DNA of 64,000 nt. Source: Cyanobacteria bacterium FACHB-63 (GTDB taxonomy: Bacteria > Cyanobacteriota > Cyanobacteriia > Leptolyngbyales > Leptolyngbyaceae). The stretch covers positions 186,001-250,000 of the forward strand of contig JACJNX010000077.1 of assembly GCA_014695255.1 (NCBI GenBank). Reading direction: 5' to 3'. Made by a program: the position numbers and the translations under genes. Of this stretch, positions 43,697 to 53,099 are shown one piece after another; positions within the stretch are counted from its first letter, which is position 1; each line of letters starts with the position of its first letter. The notes beneath the pieces were generated by a model. It searched no databases and was not told the origin of the DNA. It saw only the letters and a list, made by a program, of their open reading frames with translations.

Positions 43697-44386
43697 ATGA
43701 AGTATCGTACTGCGTTTGTTCGCTTCAGTAAGGGCGTATTGTGTGGAGTTTTGTTACTAGCGGCAGGGTTAACGATCGGCTACTTTACTCCCCGCCGTTG
43801 GACTCCATCTGCCAACTGCGAAGATCAGCCTTATCGCATTTTTGTAGAGGGCGATGCGATGCACGTTAATCTGCTGATGCAGGTTGATAATGGCGTTTAC
43901 GACTGGCGGCAATTTCTTAATCTGAAGCAAATTGGCAGCGATACTAACGAAAACTATCGCTATCTGAAAATGGGCTGGGGTGATCGCATCTGGTATACCG
44001 AAGTTCCTGACTGGTCACAGATGAATGTGTTGGACATTGGCAGAGTTTTGTTTAGACCCGGAAACGCTTCGGTAATGTATGTTCAAGGCTACGCGACTCG
44101 ACCGGAAGGCACAAAATGCGTGGGACTCGATCGCGAACAATATCTCAGCTTTGTCCGATTTATTCAAAATTCCTTTGAGCGAGATCCGCAGAACAAACTA
44201 ATCTACATCAAGCCCGGAGCCGCGACTACTGATGGGTTTTATGCAGCAATCGGACACTACTCCGCATTACGCACTTGTAATACTTGGTCAGCCGAAGCGC
44301 TCGATGCTGCGGGGATCAATACGCCCTTGTGGTCAGCGCTTGCCCCTGCGGTGTTGCGGCAAGTTCCTTCCTGTGATTGTCCCTGA
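43697..44386 (+). CDS. DUF2459 / TIGR02117 family protein
   Basis: A 229-residue protein with an uncleaved or signal-type hydrophobic N-terminus (residues 12-30) and an exported domain. Diagnostic stretches are MHVNLLMQ near 55, YLKMGWGDRIWYTEVP near 89, and CNTWSAEALDAAGI near 196. These fit the DUF2459 family, whose GWGD and C-N-T-W elements suggest a papain-like fold, though activity is unproven. Several cysteines occur in the exported part. It is divergent from the Uma2 gene by 20 bases. Confidence 0.85.
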   Translation: MKYRTAFVRFSKGVLCGVLLLAAGLTIGYFTPRRWTPSANCEDQPYRIFVEGDAMHVNLLMQVDNGVYDWRQFLNLKQIGSDTNENYRYLKMGWGDRIWYTEVPDWSQMNVLDIGRVLFRPGNASVMYVQGYATRPEGTKCVGLDREQYLSFVRFIQNSFERDPQNKLIYIKPGAATTDGFYAAIGHYSALRTCNTWSAEALDAAGINTPLWSALAPAVLRQVPSCDCP

Positions 44387-44458
44387 ACATTGCAAAAATC
44401 TACGCAACGCACCCCTATTAGCTTTATCCTACAATTTACGGGATCTAGGCTAATTGAT

Positions 44459-45814
44459 ATGCGCTTTTCAAAAATTTTGATTGCAAATCGGGGGGAAATT
44501 GCCCTAAGAATTATTCGCACCTGTGAAGAATTGGGAATTGCGACTGTGGCAGTGCATTCGACGATCGATCGCAACTCGCTTCACGTTCAGTTAGCCGATG
44601 AAGCGGTTTGCATTGGCGAACCTGCCAGCAGTAAAAGTTATCTCAACATTCCCAATATTATTGCGGCTGCTCTAACTCGTAACGCGACTGCGATTCATCC
44701 GGGCTACGGTTTTTTGGCAGAGAACGCTCGATTTGCTGAGATTTGTGCCGATCACCAAATTTCGTTTATTGGACCTTCTCCGGACTCAATCCGGGCGATG
44801 GGAGACAAATCGACCGCAAAGAAAACGATGCAGCACGTCGGAGTTCCGACAGTTCCAGGAAGCAAGGGGCTAGTTCAGAGCGAAGACGAAGCGCGAGAAA
44901 TTGCAAGAGCGATCGGCTATCCCGTGATCATCAAGGCAACGGCTGGCGGCGGCGGACGAGGAATGCGGTTAGTTCCCAGCGATGATGAACTCAACAAGCT
45001 ATTTCACGCAGCGCAAGGAGAAGCGGAAGCAGCCTTTGGTAATGCGGGGGTGTATGTTGAAAAGTTTGTGCAGAATCCACGACACATTGAGTTTCAGATT
45101 CTTGCCGATACTTACGGCAACATCGTACATCTGGGAGAACGCGAATGTTCGATTCAGCGACGACACCAGAAACTATTAGAAGAAGCCCCAAGCTCGGCAA
45201 TTACGCCCGAATTGCGCGTTCGTATGGGAGCGGCAGCGATCGCGGCTGCTAAGTCAATCAACTATGTCGGTGCAGGCACCGTGGAATTTCTGCTCGATTG
45301 TTCGGGTGACTTCTACTTTATGGAAATGAACACCCGGATTCAGGTTGAACATCCGGTCACAGAGATGATCACAGGGATTGATTTGATTGCAGAACAGATT
45401 CGCATTGCTCAAGGTGAACCCCTACGCTTTACTCAAGAAGAAATTGAACTGCGGGGACACGCAATCGAATGTCGGATCAACGCTGAAGATCCCGATCATA
45501 ATTTCCGCCCCAGTCCCGGACGCATTAGCGGATATCTTCCTCCCAGTGGACCCGGAGTTCGGATGGATTCGCACGTTTACACCGATTACGAAATTCCGCC
45601 TTATTACGATTCACTCATCGGTAAATTAATTGTGTGGGGCAGCGATCGGCCCTCTGCGATCTTACGAATGAAGCGCGCACTTAGAGAATGCGCCGTCACA
45701 GGCTTACCCACAACGATCAACTTTCATCAGCGAATTTTGGAAACCCCAGAATTTCAAAGAGGTGACATTTATACCAACTTCGTAGATAAAGTCATGATGC
45801 CACCCAAAGATTGA
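44459..45814 (+). CDS. accC: Acetyl-CoA carboxylase, biotin carboxylase subunit
   Basis: A 451-residue ATP-grasp enzyme that carboxylates biotin on AccB for malonyl-CoA synthesis. It begins [18 protein letters not shown], has the glycine-rich [12 protein letters not shown] near 160, [15 protein letters not shown] near 225, and [15 protein letters not shown] near 285. Length is normal. The longer frame from 44390 adds 23 unrelated residues and is rejected. It stands alone, as is usual in cyanobacteria where acc genes are scattered. Confidence 0.96.
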   Translation: MRFSKILIANRGEIALRIIRTCEELGIATVAVHSTIDRNSLHVQLADEAVCIGEPASSKSYLNIPNIIAAALTRNATAIHPGYGFLAENARFAEICADHQISFIGPSPDSIRAMGDKSTAKKTMQHVGVPTVPGSKGLVQSEDEAREIARAIGYPVIIKATAGGGGRGMRLVPSDDELNKLFHAAQGEAEAAFGNAGVYVEKFVQNPRHIEFQILADTYGNIVHLGERECSIQRRHQKLLEEAPSSAITPELRVRMGAAAIAAAKSINYVGAGTVEFLLDCSGDFYFMEMNTRIQVEHPVTEMITGIDLIAEQIRIAQGEPLRFTQEEIELRGHAIECRINAEDPDHNFRPSPGRISGYLPPSGPGVRMDSHVYTDYEIPPYYDSLIGKLIVWGSDRPSAILRMKRALRECAVTGLPTTINFHQRILETPEFQRGDIYTNFVDKVMMPPKD

Positions 45815-45872
45815 TACAGCACTTAATACGCTATCCGCCCGAACTCCGGTTCAGGGCGGCTCTGCCATGTGA

Positions 45873-46157
45873 CTAAAACATCAGGGTTAAAATGCCTTGC
45901 TGCCCTAGCAACAATTCACGCAGCAAGCTAAAAATTCCCACCCACAAGATGGGAGTAATATCCACGCCACCCAACGGCTGAATAATCTTCCGGGTCGGCG
46001 CTAAAAATGGCTCAGTTGGAATTGTCACCAAATTAAACGGAAACTTTTGTAGCTCTACTTGGGGATACCAAGTCAGAACGATTCTGAAAATAAACAGAAA
46101 CGTCATCGCACCGAGCAAAATACTAAAACTGGCAAGCGCGATCGTCGTCACATCCAT
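45873..46157 (-). CDS. YggT/Ycf19 family membrane protein
   Basis: A 94-residue protein with two membrane helices (about 8-30 and 68-90) and the family signature FRIVLTWYPQ and PTEPFLAPTRKIIQPLGGVDITPI. YggT relatives in cyanobacteria and chloroplasts (YlmG/CCB3) act in thylakoid organisation and cytochrome assembly. The ATG at 46157 is the natural start. It is convergent with accC and divergent from psbX. Confidence 0.92.
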   Translation of the reverse strand: MDVTTIALASFSILLGAMTFLFIFRIVLTWYPQVELQKFPFNLVTIPTEPFLAPTRKIIQPLGGVDITPILWVGIFSLLRELLLGQQGILTLMF

Positions 46158-46307
46158 AACCCTAATCCTTAAGCTTTGTAACTTTATTTTATCGAGAAGC
46201 GCCCTTCAGATGCGGCGATCGCAACTCTTGATCTCCCCGCTATACAAATAGATGACGAACTATTAAAATTATGAAGACTTGCGTGTTGTTGATAAGGACA
46301 AAACGAT

Positions 46308-46427
46308 ATGACTCCTTCTTTGATGAATTTTCTACTCAGTCTGCTGGCAGGCGTTGCGATTGTGGTAGTTCCTGCTACCGCCTTTCTCATTTTTGTCAGC
46401 CAAAAAGATAAAATTCAACGTTCCTAA
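46308..46427 (+). CDS. psbX: Photosystem II protein PsbX
   Basis: A 39-residue single-helix subunit of photosystem II. The translation [16 protein letters not shown] continues with a hydrophobic helix and ends in the family's characteristic [16 protein letters not shown] lies about ten bases before the ATG. The gene sits upstream of ycf66, an arrangement I expect in cyanobacteria. PsbX helps quinone exchange at the QB site and stabilises the complex. It proves that the organism is photosynthetic. Confidence 0.95.
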   Translation: MTPSLMNFLLSLLAGVAIVVVPATAFLIFVSQKDKIQRS

Positions 46428-46599
46428 GAGTGCGATCACACTTGCTGATCACTTTGATTCGACCCGTTATACTTGAAACCAAACCTCAGAGCCTGGACGC
46501 TTGCGGATCAGACTGAGGTTTTTGCTGATCCAAAGCGGGATTTTTGTGGAGAAATTGGAAGGAAGCCGCTAACATAGGACTTATCCTTGGAGACCGGAC

Positions 46600-47295
46600 A
46601 TGGTTAATTTTCAGTTCAATTTAGCAAGTATCTCTGGGATCATCCTGGCGGTGGGCGGAACTGCGCTCTATGCAGTTCGCTCGTTTCGTCCGCAGATTGC
46701 CCGTGATACCGATATTTTCTTCTCGGCAGTCGGTTTGCTCTGCGGTTTGATCTTGATTTTTTACGGCTGGCGATTTGATCCGATCATGCAGTTTGGACAG
46801 GTGCTTCTGACTGGAGCAGCTGTTTATTTTGTGTTTGAAAACTTAAGGTTGCGGCAGATTTCGACCGAACAAGCAAAACGCACGACTCCGATCGTGGATA
46901 CTGATCGTCCGGTCGCACCAGAGTATCGTGCTGCATTCGAAGAAGATGAATACACGGTGAGCTTCGCAAATCGCGAAACCCGGACACCGCTTCGAGAAGG
47001 TCGCAGAAGACCGCAGCGCGACGATGAATTTGACGATCGTCCCGCTCGTTCCCGTCCGACTCGCGCGGATGAGCCACGCTTAGGTCCTGCGGAGCGCCGC
47101 ACTACTCGCACTCGCCGAGATGAATCTGGTGATCGCGAGGATTTGGGTAGCCGTTCGACTCGTCGCAATCCTCCGAGAAATACGGCTCGTCCACGTCGCA
47201 GTAATGCGATCGAAGATATTAACCAGCCCGATGATGCTGGATACGTGGACTACCGCCCGATCGATTCAAATCGCAAGGATGGATGGGGCGAGTAA
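46600..47295 (+). CDS. ycf66: Ycf66 family protein
   Basis: A 231-residue protein with three closely spaced membrane helices in residues 8-85 (SGIILAVGGTALYAVRSF; FFSAVGLLCGLILIFYGWRF; GQVLLTGAAVYFVFENLRLR) and a long, disordered, charged tail rich in Arg, Asp and Thr. The N-terminal part is the Ycf66 domain of cyanobacteria and some plastids; function unknown. It follows psbX by 172 bases and ends at a strong terminator. Confidence 0.92.
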   Translation: MVNFQFNLASISGIILAVGGTALYAVRSFRPQIARDTDIFFSAVGLLCGLILIFYGWRFDPIMQFGQVLLTGAAVYFVFENLRLRQISTEQAKRTTPIVDTDRPVAPEYRAAFEEDEYTVSFANRETRTPLREGRRRPQRDDEFDDRPARSRPTRADEPRLGPAERRTTRTRRDESGDREDLGSRSTRRNPPRNTARPRRSNAIEDINQPDDAGYVDYRPIDSNRKDGWGE

Positions 47296-47316
47296 CTGAA
47301 CTGAATTAGAAAGAGT

Positions 47317-47346
47317 AAGGAGCGTTAAATTAACGCTCCTTTTTTA
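47317..47346 (+). terminator. Intrinsic terminator after ycf66
   Basis: AGGAGCGTTAA (47318-47328) pairs with TTAACGCTCCT (47330-47340) and is followed directly by five Ts. It ends rightward transcription of ycf66, eight bases before the convergent Hlip gene's stop codon. Confidence 0.85.
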
Positions 47347-47353
47347 ATGCCTT

Positions 47354-47527
47354 CTAGAAGCCAAGCCAGGTAAAGAAGTCCTGACGAGTCACAAACTGCA
47401 AAATCAGCAGGGCAACAAACCCAATCATGGCAAAACGCCCATTTATCAATTCGGCATAGCGTGTCCAGCCAAAAGCGGGCTGTTCTTCAGTGGTTTGGAC
47501 TTCGGGATTGGGAGTTTCAGCAGTCAT
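47354..47527 (-). CDS. High-light-inducible protein (Hlip/Scp)
   Basis: A 57-residue one-helix chlorophyll-binding protein. The translation has a polar N-terminus (MTAETPNPEV), FGWTRYAELINGRFAMIGF with the ExxNxR chlorophyll-binding motif, a membrane helix, and ends FTWLGF. These proteins protect photosystem II and chlorophyll intermediates under stress. It starts 15 bases after the sdhB stop on the same strand, so it could be cotranscribed with sdhB, or have its own promoter within that gene. Confidence 0.93.
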   Translation of the reverse strand: MTAETPNPEVQTTEEQPAFGWTRYAELINGRFAMIGFVALLILQFVTRQDFFTWLGF

Positions 47528-47542
47528 GGTTCAGTTTGTAAC

Positions 47543-48532
47543 TCAGCTTCTTGATTGTGCTTCAAATGCTTGGACGGATTCAATCAGCGATCGTATCGTT
47601 TTCGTTCCTTCAGACTTCTCAAATCCAAGCGGAAACTTCCGCCGCTGGAGCATTCGCAATCCGAGCGGCGCAAGACTCAGTAATCCCGGTAAATCCCTAA
47701 AGTTATTGGCAACTACTTTTAAACCAAACAGCCGTTCATCAACCCAACCGCCTCGCTTAACCAGGTTAATTAGCGTTCTGCGATGACGAATCGATCGGCT
47801 TTCTTGAACCGTTTCGCTGTCTAAAATTGCGTTTTTAATCTTGCCGATTTGATCCATTGGCGCAACTTCCATCGGACAAACTGCATTGCAGAAATAACAG
47901 CGCGTACAGCCCCAAACCCCGCTTGTTCCTTCGTTGTATTGCTCTAGGCGATCGACGGTGCGATCGTCGCGAGAATCTGCCACCATTCGATACGCTTTTG
48001 CCAGGGCATGAGGTCCGACAAAATTCGGGTTCACTTCTCGCGCATTGCATTCGGAATAACACGCCCCACACAGAATGCAATTTCCGGTTTGATTCAGCTT
48101 GTCGCGCTCTTCCGGAGACTGAAGAAACTCGCGTTCTGGCACTTGACGTGCTGCCGTACTCACATACGGATCTACCGCTTTCAAATTCGCCCAGAAGCTC
48201 GACATATCCACGACCAAATCTTTAATCACGGGCATATTTCCCATCGGCGCGATCGTGATTTCTGGAACTTCTGCATCCGGCGAAAATCGAGCCACTTCAC
48301 TGCCGACATTCTCTTTGCAAGCCAGTGCTGATCGTCCATTAATTCGCATCGAACAGCTTCCACAAATCGTATTGCGGCAATTTTTACGATAAGCGAGCGT
48401 ACCATCCTGTTCCCATTTGATCCGGTTGAGGCAGTCAAGAATCGTATTACCAGGTTCTACCTCTAATGAATACGATTCGACCCGTGGCGCGGCATTCTGA
48501 TGCTGACGGACAATCTTAAAGATGACTTGCAT
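47543..48532 (-). CDS. sdhB: Succinate dehydrogenase/fumarate reductase iron-sulfur subunit
   Basis: A 329-residue iron-sulfur protein. The plant-type [2Fe-2S] cysteines are in CRNTICGSCSMRINGRSALAC (residues 52-72, shown as its core), followed by the [4Fe-4S] set CILCGACYSEC near 152 and the [3Fe-4S] set CTRCYFCNAVCPMEV near 210. It is longer than the usual 240-260 residues, with an extra basic C-terminal region of about 70 residues (NLVKRGGWVDERLFGLKVV) seen in the cyanobacterial type. It partners the flavoprotein encoded at 27962-29689. Confidence 0.94.
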   Translation of the reverse strand: MQVIFKIVRQHQNAAPRVESYSLEVEPGNTILDCLNRIKWEQDGTLAYRKNCRNTICGSCSMRINGRSALACKENVGSEVARFSPDAEVPEITIAPMGNMPVIKDLVVDMSSFWANLKAVDPYVSTAARQVPEREFLQSPEERDKLNQTGNCILCGACYSECNAREVNPNFVGPHALAKAYRMVADSRDDRTVDRLEQYNEGTSGVWGCTRCYFCNAVCPMEVAPMDQIGKIKNAILDSETVQESRSIRHRRTLINLVKRGGWVDERLFGLKVVANNFRDLPGLLSLAPLGLRMLQRRKFPLGFEKSEGTKTIRSLIESVQAFEAQSRS

Positions 48533-48939
48533 TCTGCCAACCTCGCAAAACCAATACAGATCAGAACGCTCATAGACAACTGATCCAGCCCTAGTTTAAC
48601 ACTCGCGTTCGACGCTCGTACGATCAGATTAAGCTTGTTTTCCCTGCCAAATTCCTATTTAAAATTTCGACATACTTAAATAGTTTCTTCGCAATAACTC
48701 TAATTGTTTTCTGACATTGGGAAGACTGAATTGTTTAAGCTTCTGAGTGCTTTGATGAAACGCGATCAAAAAGCACACCGCAGATCAACTGTAAGAATGA
48801 ATCAAAAAGATTAATACCAGAACGAATTATTTCAAGCCACTGTTCAAAAAGAAACATTTGGGGATATATTTTACTAAGTCAAACATTTAAGATTGACGAT
48901 AATACCCATTTCAGAAATCGAAGGGATATTCTGTAGCAG
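48533..48939. other. Divergent promoter region of sdhB and abrB
   Basis: About 400 AT-rich bases between sdhB (minus) and the AbrB gene (plus). I see no coding frame and no strong inverted repeat. It must contain both promoters. Confidence 0.5.
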
Positions 48940-49353
48940 ATGAGTGAACCTGCAACCGCCCCATTAACTGGGAAGGCACTACTTCAAAAAGTAAAAGAAT
49001 TGTCACATCTGCCCCGTCGAGAAACGGCAAAGCGATGTGGCTATTACACCGTTACGAAGAACAATCAAACGCGAGTCAATTTGACCGATTTTTATGATGC
49101 TTTGCTGGTCGCGAAAGGGCTTCCTCTCGATCCAGAAGGCACCAAAGATGGACGAGGACGCGAACCTACGTATCGCGTGAGCGTCCATCAAAATGGGCAA
49201 ATTGTCATTGGAGCCGCTTATACAAAAGCAATGGGTCTAAAACCTGGCGATGAGTTTGAAATTAAACTCGGCTATAAGCACATTCACTTGATTCAGCTTG
49301 ACAGCGATAAAGCAAGTAAAAATGGCGCAGTTGATGAAGGAGAGACAAATTAA
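48940..49353 (+). CDS. Cyanobacterial AbrB-type transcription regulator (cyAbrB)
   Basis: A 137-residue regulator of the cyanobacterial AbrB group, in which the AbrB-like DNA-binding fold is C-terminal. Signatures are PLTGKALLQKVKELSHLPRR near the start, CGYYTVTKNNQTRVNLTDFYDALL, and YRVSVHQNGQIVIGAAYTK / MGLKPGDEFEIKLGYKHIHL at the end. The N-terminal pattern is closer to cyAbrB1 (clade A) than cyAbrB2, but the clade is not certain. These proteins tune carbon/nitrogen genes. It precedes a CPBP protease gene by 35 bases. Confidence 0.92.
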   Translation: MSEPATAPLTGKALLQKVKELSHLPRRETAKRCGYYTVTKNNQTRVNLTDFYDALLVAKGLPLDPEGTKDGRGREPTYRVSVHQNGQIVIGAAYTKAMGLKPGDEFEIKLGYKHIHLIQLDSDKASKNGAVDEGETN

Positions 49354-49388
49354 TTGCTCCTCCAACTTCATTTCAATTGGGTCTGATT

Positions 49389-50237
49389 ATGAACTTGTTT
49401 CCTATCTCGATCGATGCAGGTGCGTTTGTTAAGAGTCTTTCAGAAGCCCCTGCATTTATTCAGATAGGATTCTTTTTTCTAATTTGGGGCTTGGTGTGGT
49501 TACCGATCGCGATCCCTATTTCGTTCTTTGTTAAGTGGAAACCCTTCGCTCCGTTAGAACTGCAACAAAAATTGCCGTTGGTTGCTTCACTTTACCTACT
49601 TGCGCCACCAATTTTGTGGGAAATTGCCGCACTAAAGCGAGTTTCCTTTTCTACATTTGGTATCAGTTTGAATACTGATCTTTCAACTTCAACCGTACTT
49701 GGGCTAGGCATCGGAGCGCTCGGAATTCTAGTTTTATTTGGTGTACAAACTGCGCTCGGTTGGATTCATTGGAACGCTGAGAACTGGAAAAAATGGCTCA
49801 CGGCAAGTTTACCGACGCTGCTACTTGCACTCTGGATTGGATTTACCGAAGAATTGGTGTTTCGAGGATTCTTCTTTGGTCAAATCGCCTCTGATTTCTG
49901 GTGGGGCGCGATCGTCTCTAGTGTGATTTTTGCAGCTCTACATCTAATTTGGGAAGGCAAAGAAAATATCCCACAACTACCGGGATTAACGCTAATGGGT
50001 GTTGTGCTGTGCTTAGCGTTTACTCAGAACCAGAACAGCATTGGTCTACCCTGGGGACTTCATGCAGGCTGGATTTGGATGATTGCGAGTTTGGATGCAG
50101 CAGAGATTTTGAGATATGACGACACTGCGCCAGAGTGGTTGACGGGGATCGATCGCAAACCCCTGGCTGGAGTGTTGGGATTGTTGTTTCTATTGGCGAC
50201 AGGGTTGGGAATCGAAGTGATCTGGCAATCGTTCTAG
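49389..50237 (+). CDS. CPBP family intramembrane metalloprotease
   Basis: A 282-residue polytopic membrane protein of the CAAX-protease/Abi (CPBP) family. The three conserved motifs are EELVFRGFFF near 157 (EExxxR), AALHLIWEG near 182 and GLHAGWIW near 226, giving the Glu and His residues of the intramembrane metal site. About seven helices are predicted by eye. It starts at ATG 49389; an in-frame TTG lies 12 bases earlier. It lies close behind the AbrB gene and may be cotranscribed. Confidence 0.9.
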   Translation: MNLFPISIDAGAFVKSLSEAPAFIQIGFFFLIWGLVWLPIAIPISFFVKWKPFAPLELQQKLPLVASLYLLAPPILWEIAALKRVSFSTFGISLNTDLSTSTVLGLGIGALGILVLFGVQTALGWIHWNAENWKKWLTASLPTLLLALWIGFTEELVFRGFFFGQIASDFWWGAIVSSVIFAALHLIWEGKENIPQLPGLTLMGVVLCLAFTQNQNSIGLPWGLHAGWIWMIASLDAAEILRYDDTAPEWLTGIDRKPLAGVLGLLFLLATGLGIEVIWQSF

Positions 50238-50608
50238 CCTTCAAACTTTGATATGAGCGAAACTACTTTCGGCGTGGCGCTAAACAGTACAAGCGATTAA
50301 TCGTCGATTGCGCTCATAGCCGGAATGCCTCACGCAGCATTTGGTATTGTGAAACAACCAAATTTCCGAATTGAACGCAAACAAACCCCCAGACTTACCC
50401 GCTTTTAGCGCGTGTGCTTTGTGCCTTTATGCCCATAGAAACCCAATTCTTTGCCGCACTGCATAAGGCATTGAAAGTAGCAAATAATGTTAAGTTTTGT
50501 TGCGCTAGTTATTTATCTGACATCTTAAATCTATCCCAGGATATACTCTTACAAACTTACCTTTGTTGTAACGACACATTGCTGAATCTTTGGGAGAAGA
50601 AATAATCC
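50238..50608. other. Non-coding gap
   Basis: About 370 bases with no convincing gene. A short open frame at 50414-50605 has cysteine-rich, unprotein-like composition and no ribosome binding site. I see no clear repeat. GGGAGAAG near the end serves as ribosome binding site for the next gene. Confidence 0.5.
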
Positions 50609-50980
50609 GTGTACGACACTACCAGCTTAGACCTCGAACAAGAATTGAGCAGACTGACCTGTGCATTTGCAACTCGTAACACTGAGATTGGCAAAGCCGT
50701 GATCGCAAACCTTAGAAGCCGCCTAACTCTTCGAGAGGTTGCAGGAATGGTGATCGTCAGCCTTGAACGTTTAGTATGGACAGACCAACTAGCATTCTGC
50801 TGGGCGGTTGAGAATGTGATTCCCGGCTATGTAATGCGAGAAATTCGTCGAATCACATCTGTTACGATTTACCGCCGTTTGATTACGCAGGGCTATCAGC
50901 CTGGACAGGATTTTAGTATGGACGGCAAAGGGCAAGTCATGTTGAATGAGCAAGCGAAAACCGCAATTTTTGCTGGCTAG
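50609..50980 (+). CDS. Hypothetical protein
   Basis: A 123-residue soluble protein, starting at GTG 50609 behind GGGAGAAG. It appears to be helical (LEQELSRLTCAFATRNTEIG; SRLTLREVAGMVIVSLERLVW) and contains YVMREIRRITSVTIYRRLITQGY, which might be a helix-turn-helix-like segment. I do not recognise a family. A strong terminator follows. Regular codon use and a clean start support a real gene. Confidence 0.68.
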   Translation: MYDTTSLDLEQELSRLTCAFATRNTEIGKAVIANLRSRLTLREVAGMVIVSLERLVWTDQLAFCWAVENVIPGYVMREIRRITSVTIYRRLITQGYQPGQDFSMDGKGQVMLNEQAKTAIFAG

Positions 50981-51000
50981 ATCTGTTAGTTAAAGAAGCA

Positions 51001-51038
51001 TAGGACTCGATCGAACTTCGCGATCGAGTCCTATTTTC
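51001..51038 (+). terminator. Intrinsic terminator
   Basis: TAGGACTCGATCG (51001-51013) pairs perfectly with CGATCGAGTCCTA (51021-51033) around a 7-base loop and is followed by TTTTC. It ends transcription from the preceding hypothetical gene. The stem contains the CGATCG core common in this genome. Confidence 0.75.
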
Positions 51039-51084
51039 TATACTGCATCTGGGCACATTATGGAGACATCCACTTTGTTTCTCT

Positions 51085-52056
51085 ATGCTGCCACTGGATT
51101 TTACTGTTGCGATTCGGGCATTTAATGCCGCCGATCGCCTCCCTGCCTTACTCGACAAGCTCCGATCGCAACAAAACACTGAATCAATCCGTTGGGAAGT
51201 TCTGATTGTCGATAACAATAGCACTGACAACACGGCTGAAGTTGTGCAAGCCTACCAATCAAAGTGGAAGATTTGCGATCTACGATACGTGCTTGAGCGA
51301 CAACAGGGAGCCGCGATCGCTCGCCGACGTGCAATTCAAGAAGCAAAAGGGGCTTTCATCGGCTTTCTCGATGATGATAATCTTCCTGCGGAGGATTGGG
51401 TTGCTACTGCATGTGCTTTTGGGCAGGCTAACCCAAAAGTAGGGGCTTATGGAAGCCAGATTCACGGGATCTTTGAAGTTGAACCTCCGCAAAACATTCG
51501 TCGAATTGCGTTGTACTTTCCAATTATCGAACGCAAAAACCTGCTTCACTTCGACACTTATAAAAAAGGCTTACCCCCCGGCGCTGGATTAACCCTTCGT
51601 AAGCAAGCATGGCTTGATCATGTCCCAGAAAATCTGATTTTTCAGGGACCCGTCAAAGGCTCATTAGCGACCAAAGGGGAGGACATTGAAGCACTTCATC
51701 ACATTAGAAATGCAGGTTGGGAAGTATGGTACAACCCAGAAATGCACATCTATCACTACATTCCACGGTGGCGATTAGAAGCCGCATATTTACTAAAATT
51801 TCTCAAATCAACTGGACTGAGCCAGCATCGTTTCCGAATGCTTGGCTATCCAGTTTGGCAGCGTCCTTTGGTCTTCCCACTGTTGCTGATTAACGATCTC
51901 CGAAAAATCGTGTCTCACAAACTAAAGCATCGCGGCTCTGAAGATTTGGTCGCTGCTTGCGAGTTGCAATTACTGATCGGTAGATTCCTGAGTCCGTTTC
52001 ACATCTGGACACGACTTCTAACGCAGGGAAAGTCAGTCCAGCGATTGCGGCTTTAG
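51085..52056 (+). CDS. hpsE: Family 2 glycosyltransferase, HpsE-like
   Basis: A 323-residue GT-A fold glycosyltransferase: FTVAIRAFNAADRLPALLDKL at the start, IVDNNSTDNTAEVV near 42, FIGFLDDDNLPAEDWV (the DxD region) near 92, GAGLTLRKQAWL near 168 and an acidic catalytic residue in KGEDIEAL near 194. The pattern agrees with HpsE of hormogonium polysaccharide synthesis in filamentous cyanobacteria, which makes the slime needed for gliding. The surrounding hps genes are not in the window, so the exact name is inferred. Confidence 0.82.
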   Translation: MLPLDFTVAIRAFNAADRLPALLDKLRSQQNTESIRWEVLIVDNNSTDNTAEVVQAYQSKWKICDLRYVLERQQGAAIARRRAIQEAKGAFIGFLDDDNLPAEDWVATACAFGQANPKVGAYGSQIHGIFEVEPPQNIRRIALYFPIIERKNLLHFDTYKKGLPPGAGLTLRKQAWLDHVPENLIFQGPVKGSLATKGEDIEALHHIRNAGWEVWYNPEMHIYHYIPRWRLEAAYLLKFLKSTGLSQHRFRMLGYPVWQRPLVFPLLLINDLRKIVSHKLKHRGSEDLVAACELQLLIGRFLSPFHIWTRLLTQGKSVQRLRL

Positions 52057-52168
52057 CAAGTTCATTGCTGATCCTGGCGTGCGATCGAATTCTATTCAAA
52101 CAAGTCTTGACGTTTGTTCTCAATTAGCCTATTCTCACTTATTGAGAAGAAGTTGCAACAGTGCAAAA

Positions 52169-52230
52169 ATCGCTTCTCTATCGTTTCAGTAACGGAATTG
52201 TAATCCCTACTCGAACAATAGAGAAGCGAT
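52169..52230. repeat. Separated 13-base inverted repeat
   Basis: ATCGCTTCTCTAT (52169-52181) and ATAGAGAAGCGAT (52218-52230) are exact inverted copies 36 bases apart. They lie between the convergent hpsE-like and dps genes, so a long-loop terminator or the ends of a tiny mobile element are both possible. Confidence 0.5.
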
Positions 52231-52295
52231 GGCACGTTAAACGGTAAAACCGCAATTGATATCTAAGGAGGAATACACACAGCCAACGTAGCACT

Positions 52296-52826
52296 CTAAC
52301 GCTTTAAGCTATCAGGTGCGAGGAAGTGAGAGATATGAAAGGCGCGGTCTTCAGTTGCCAGCAAGATCTTTTCGAGCAGGTAGCGCGTTGCCCGATCGCC
52401 CACGCTTTCCGCTTGAGCTGCTTGCCGACGCAGCAAATCGATCACCGCTTGCTCACCAACTAAATCATGCTCCAGCATCGATCGGCAGCTATAAGCCCCG
52501 TCTGGCTCAGGTGCAAAACAGCACAGCTCAGCGAGCTTCGAGAAACTCGCAACCGGAACGCCGCCCAACCCTTCTAGTCGCTCACCAATGTCGTGAGCGT
52601 GTGCCTGAACCGCTTCGTAACTTTCCTGAAAAAATTGATGTAAAGAGTAGAATTCAGCCCCTTCGACCACAAAATGATGCTTTTGATACTGCAAATACAA
52701 TGCTTGAAAACTAGCCAACAGCGCATTCAACCCTTCACAAACAGGCTCAGTCACCGTGCGCTCTAGCGAAACTGGATTATCAACAATCTGACCAAAAGGA
52801 CGCATTAGAACTTGAGTTTCAGACAT
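52296..52826 (-). CDS. Dps family ferritin-like DNA-protection protein
   Basis: A 176-residue four-helix ferritin-like protein of the Dps type. The first-helix motif [20 protein letters not shown] and [22 protein letters not shown] supply the intersubunit ferroxidase histidine and acidic residues. Two adjacent cysteines ([14 protein letters not shown]) in the middle are unusual but seen in some cyanobacterial homologues. It oxidises and stores iron and protects DNA from peroxide. The start at ATG 52826 has AGGAGA upstream; an earlier in-frame start adds 14 residues. Confidence 0.9.
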   Translation of the reverse strand: MSETQVLMRPFGQIVDNPVSLERTVTEPVCEGLNALLASFQALYLQYQKHHFVVEGAEFYSLHQFFQESYEAVQAHAHDIGERLEGLGGVPVASFSKLAELCCFAPEPDGAYSCRSMLEHDLVGEQAVIDLLRRQAAQAESVGDRATRYLLEKILLATEDRAFHISHFLAPDSLKR

Positions 52827-53099
52827 TCTTTTCTCCTGATCAACGAGAAGATTCGGTACACCAAGCACACCACCTCAAAAGGGATGCAATCTGCCTCTTT
52901 TGGACATTACCAGCAAAGACAGGAACGGCTTACTTACCCACGATTGACTCATACTTTCCAACGAAACGCAAGGTTGAAACGGTATCGCTTTAAACGATTC
53001 TTTGTATTAAATGAGAAATTATCTTTTTTATTTAAATCATCAAAATCACTGCTTTCCTGCACATTAGCCCCATAGAAGATAACGTTGCACAGTGAAGTA

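Noticed and set aside
50414-50605. Possible small protein of 63 residues
   Set aside because: No ribosome binding site, odd cysteine-rich composition, and position in a promoter-like gap.
52812-53075. Possible plus-strand gene of 87 residues overlapping the dps promoter
   Set aside because: It begins inside the dps coding region on the other strand and its translation is strongly basic and unprotein-like.
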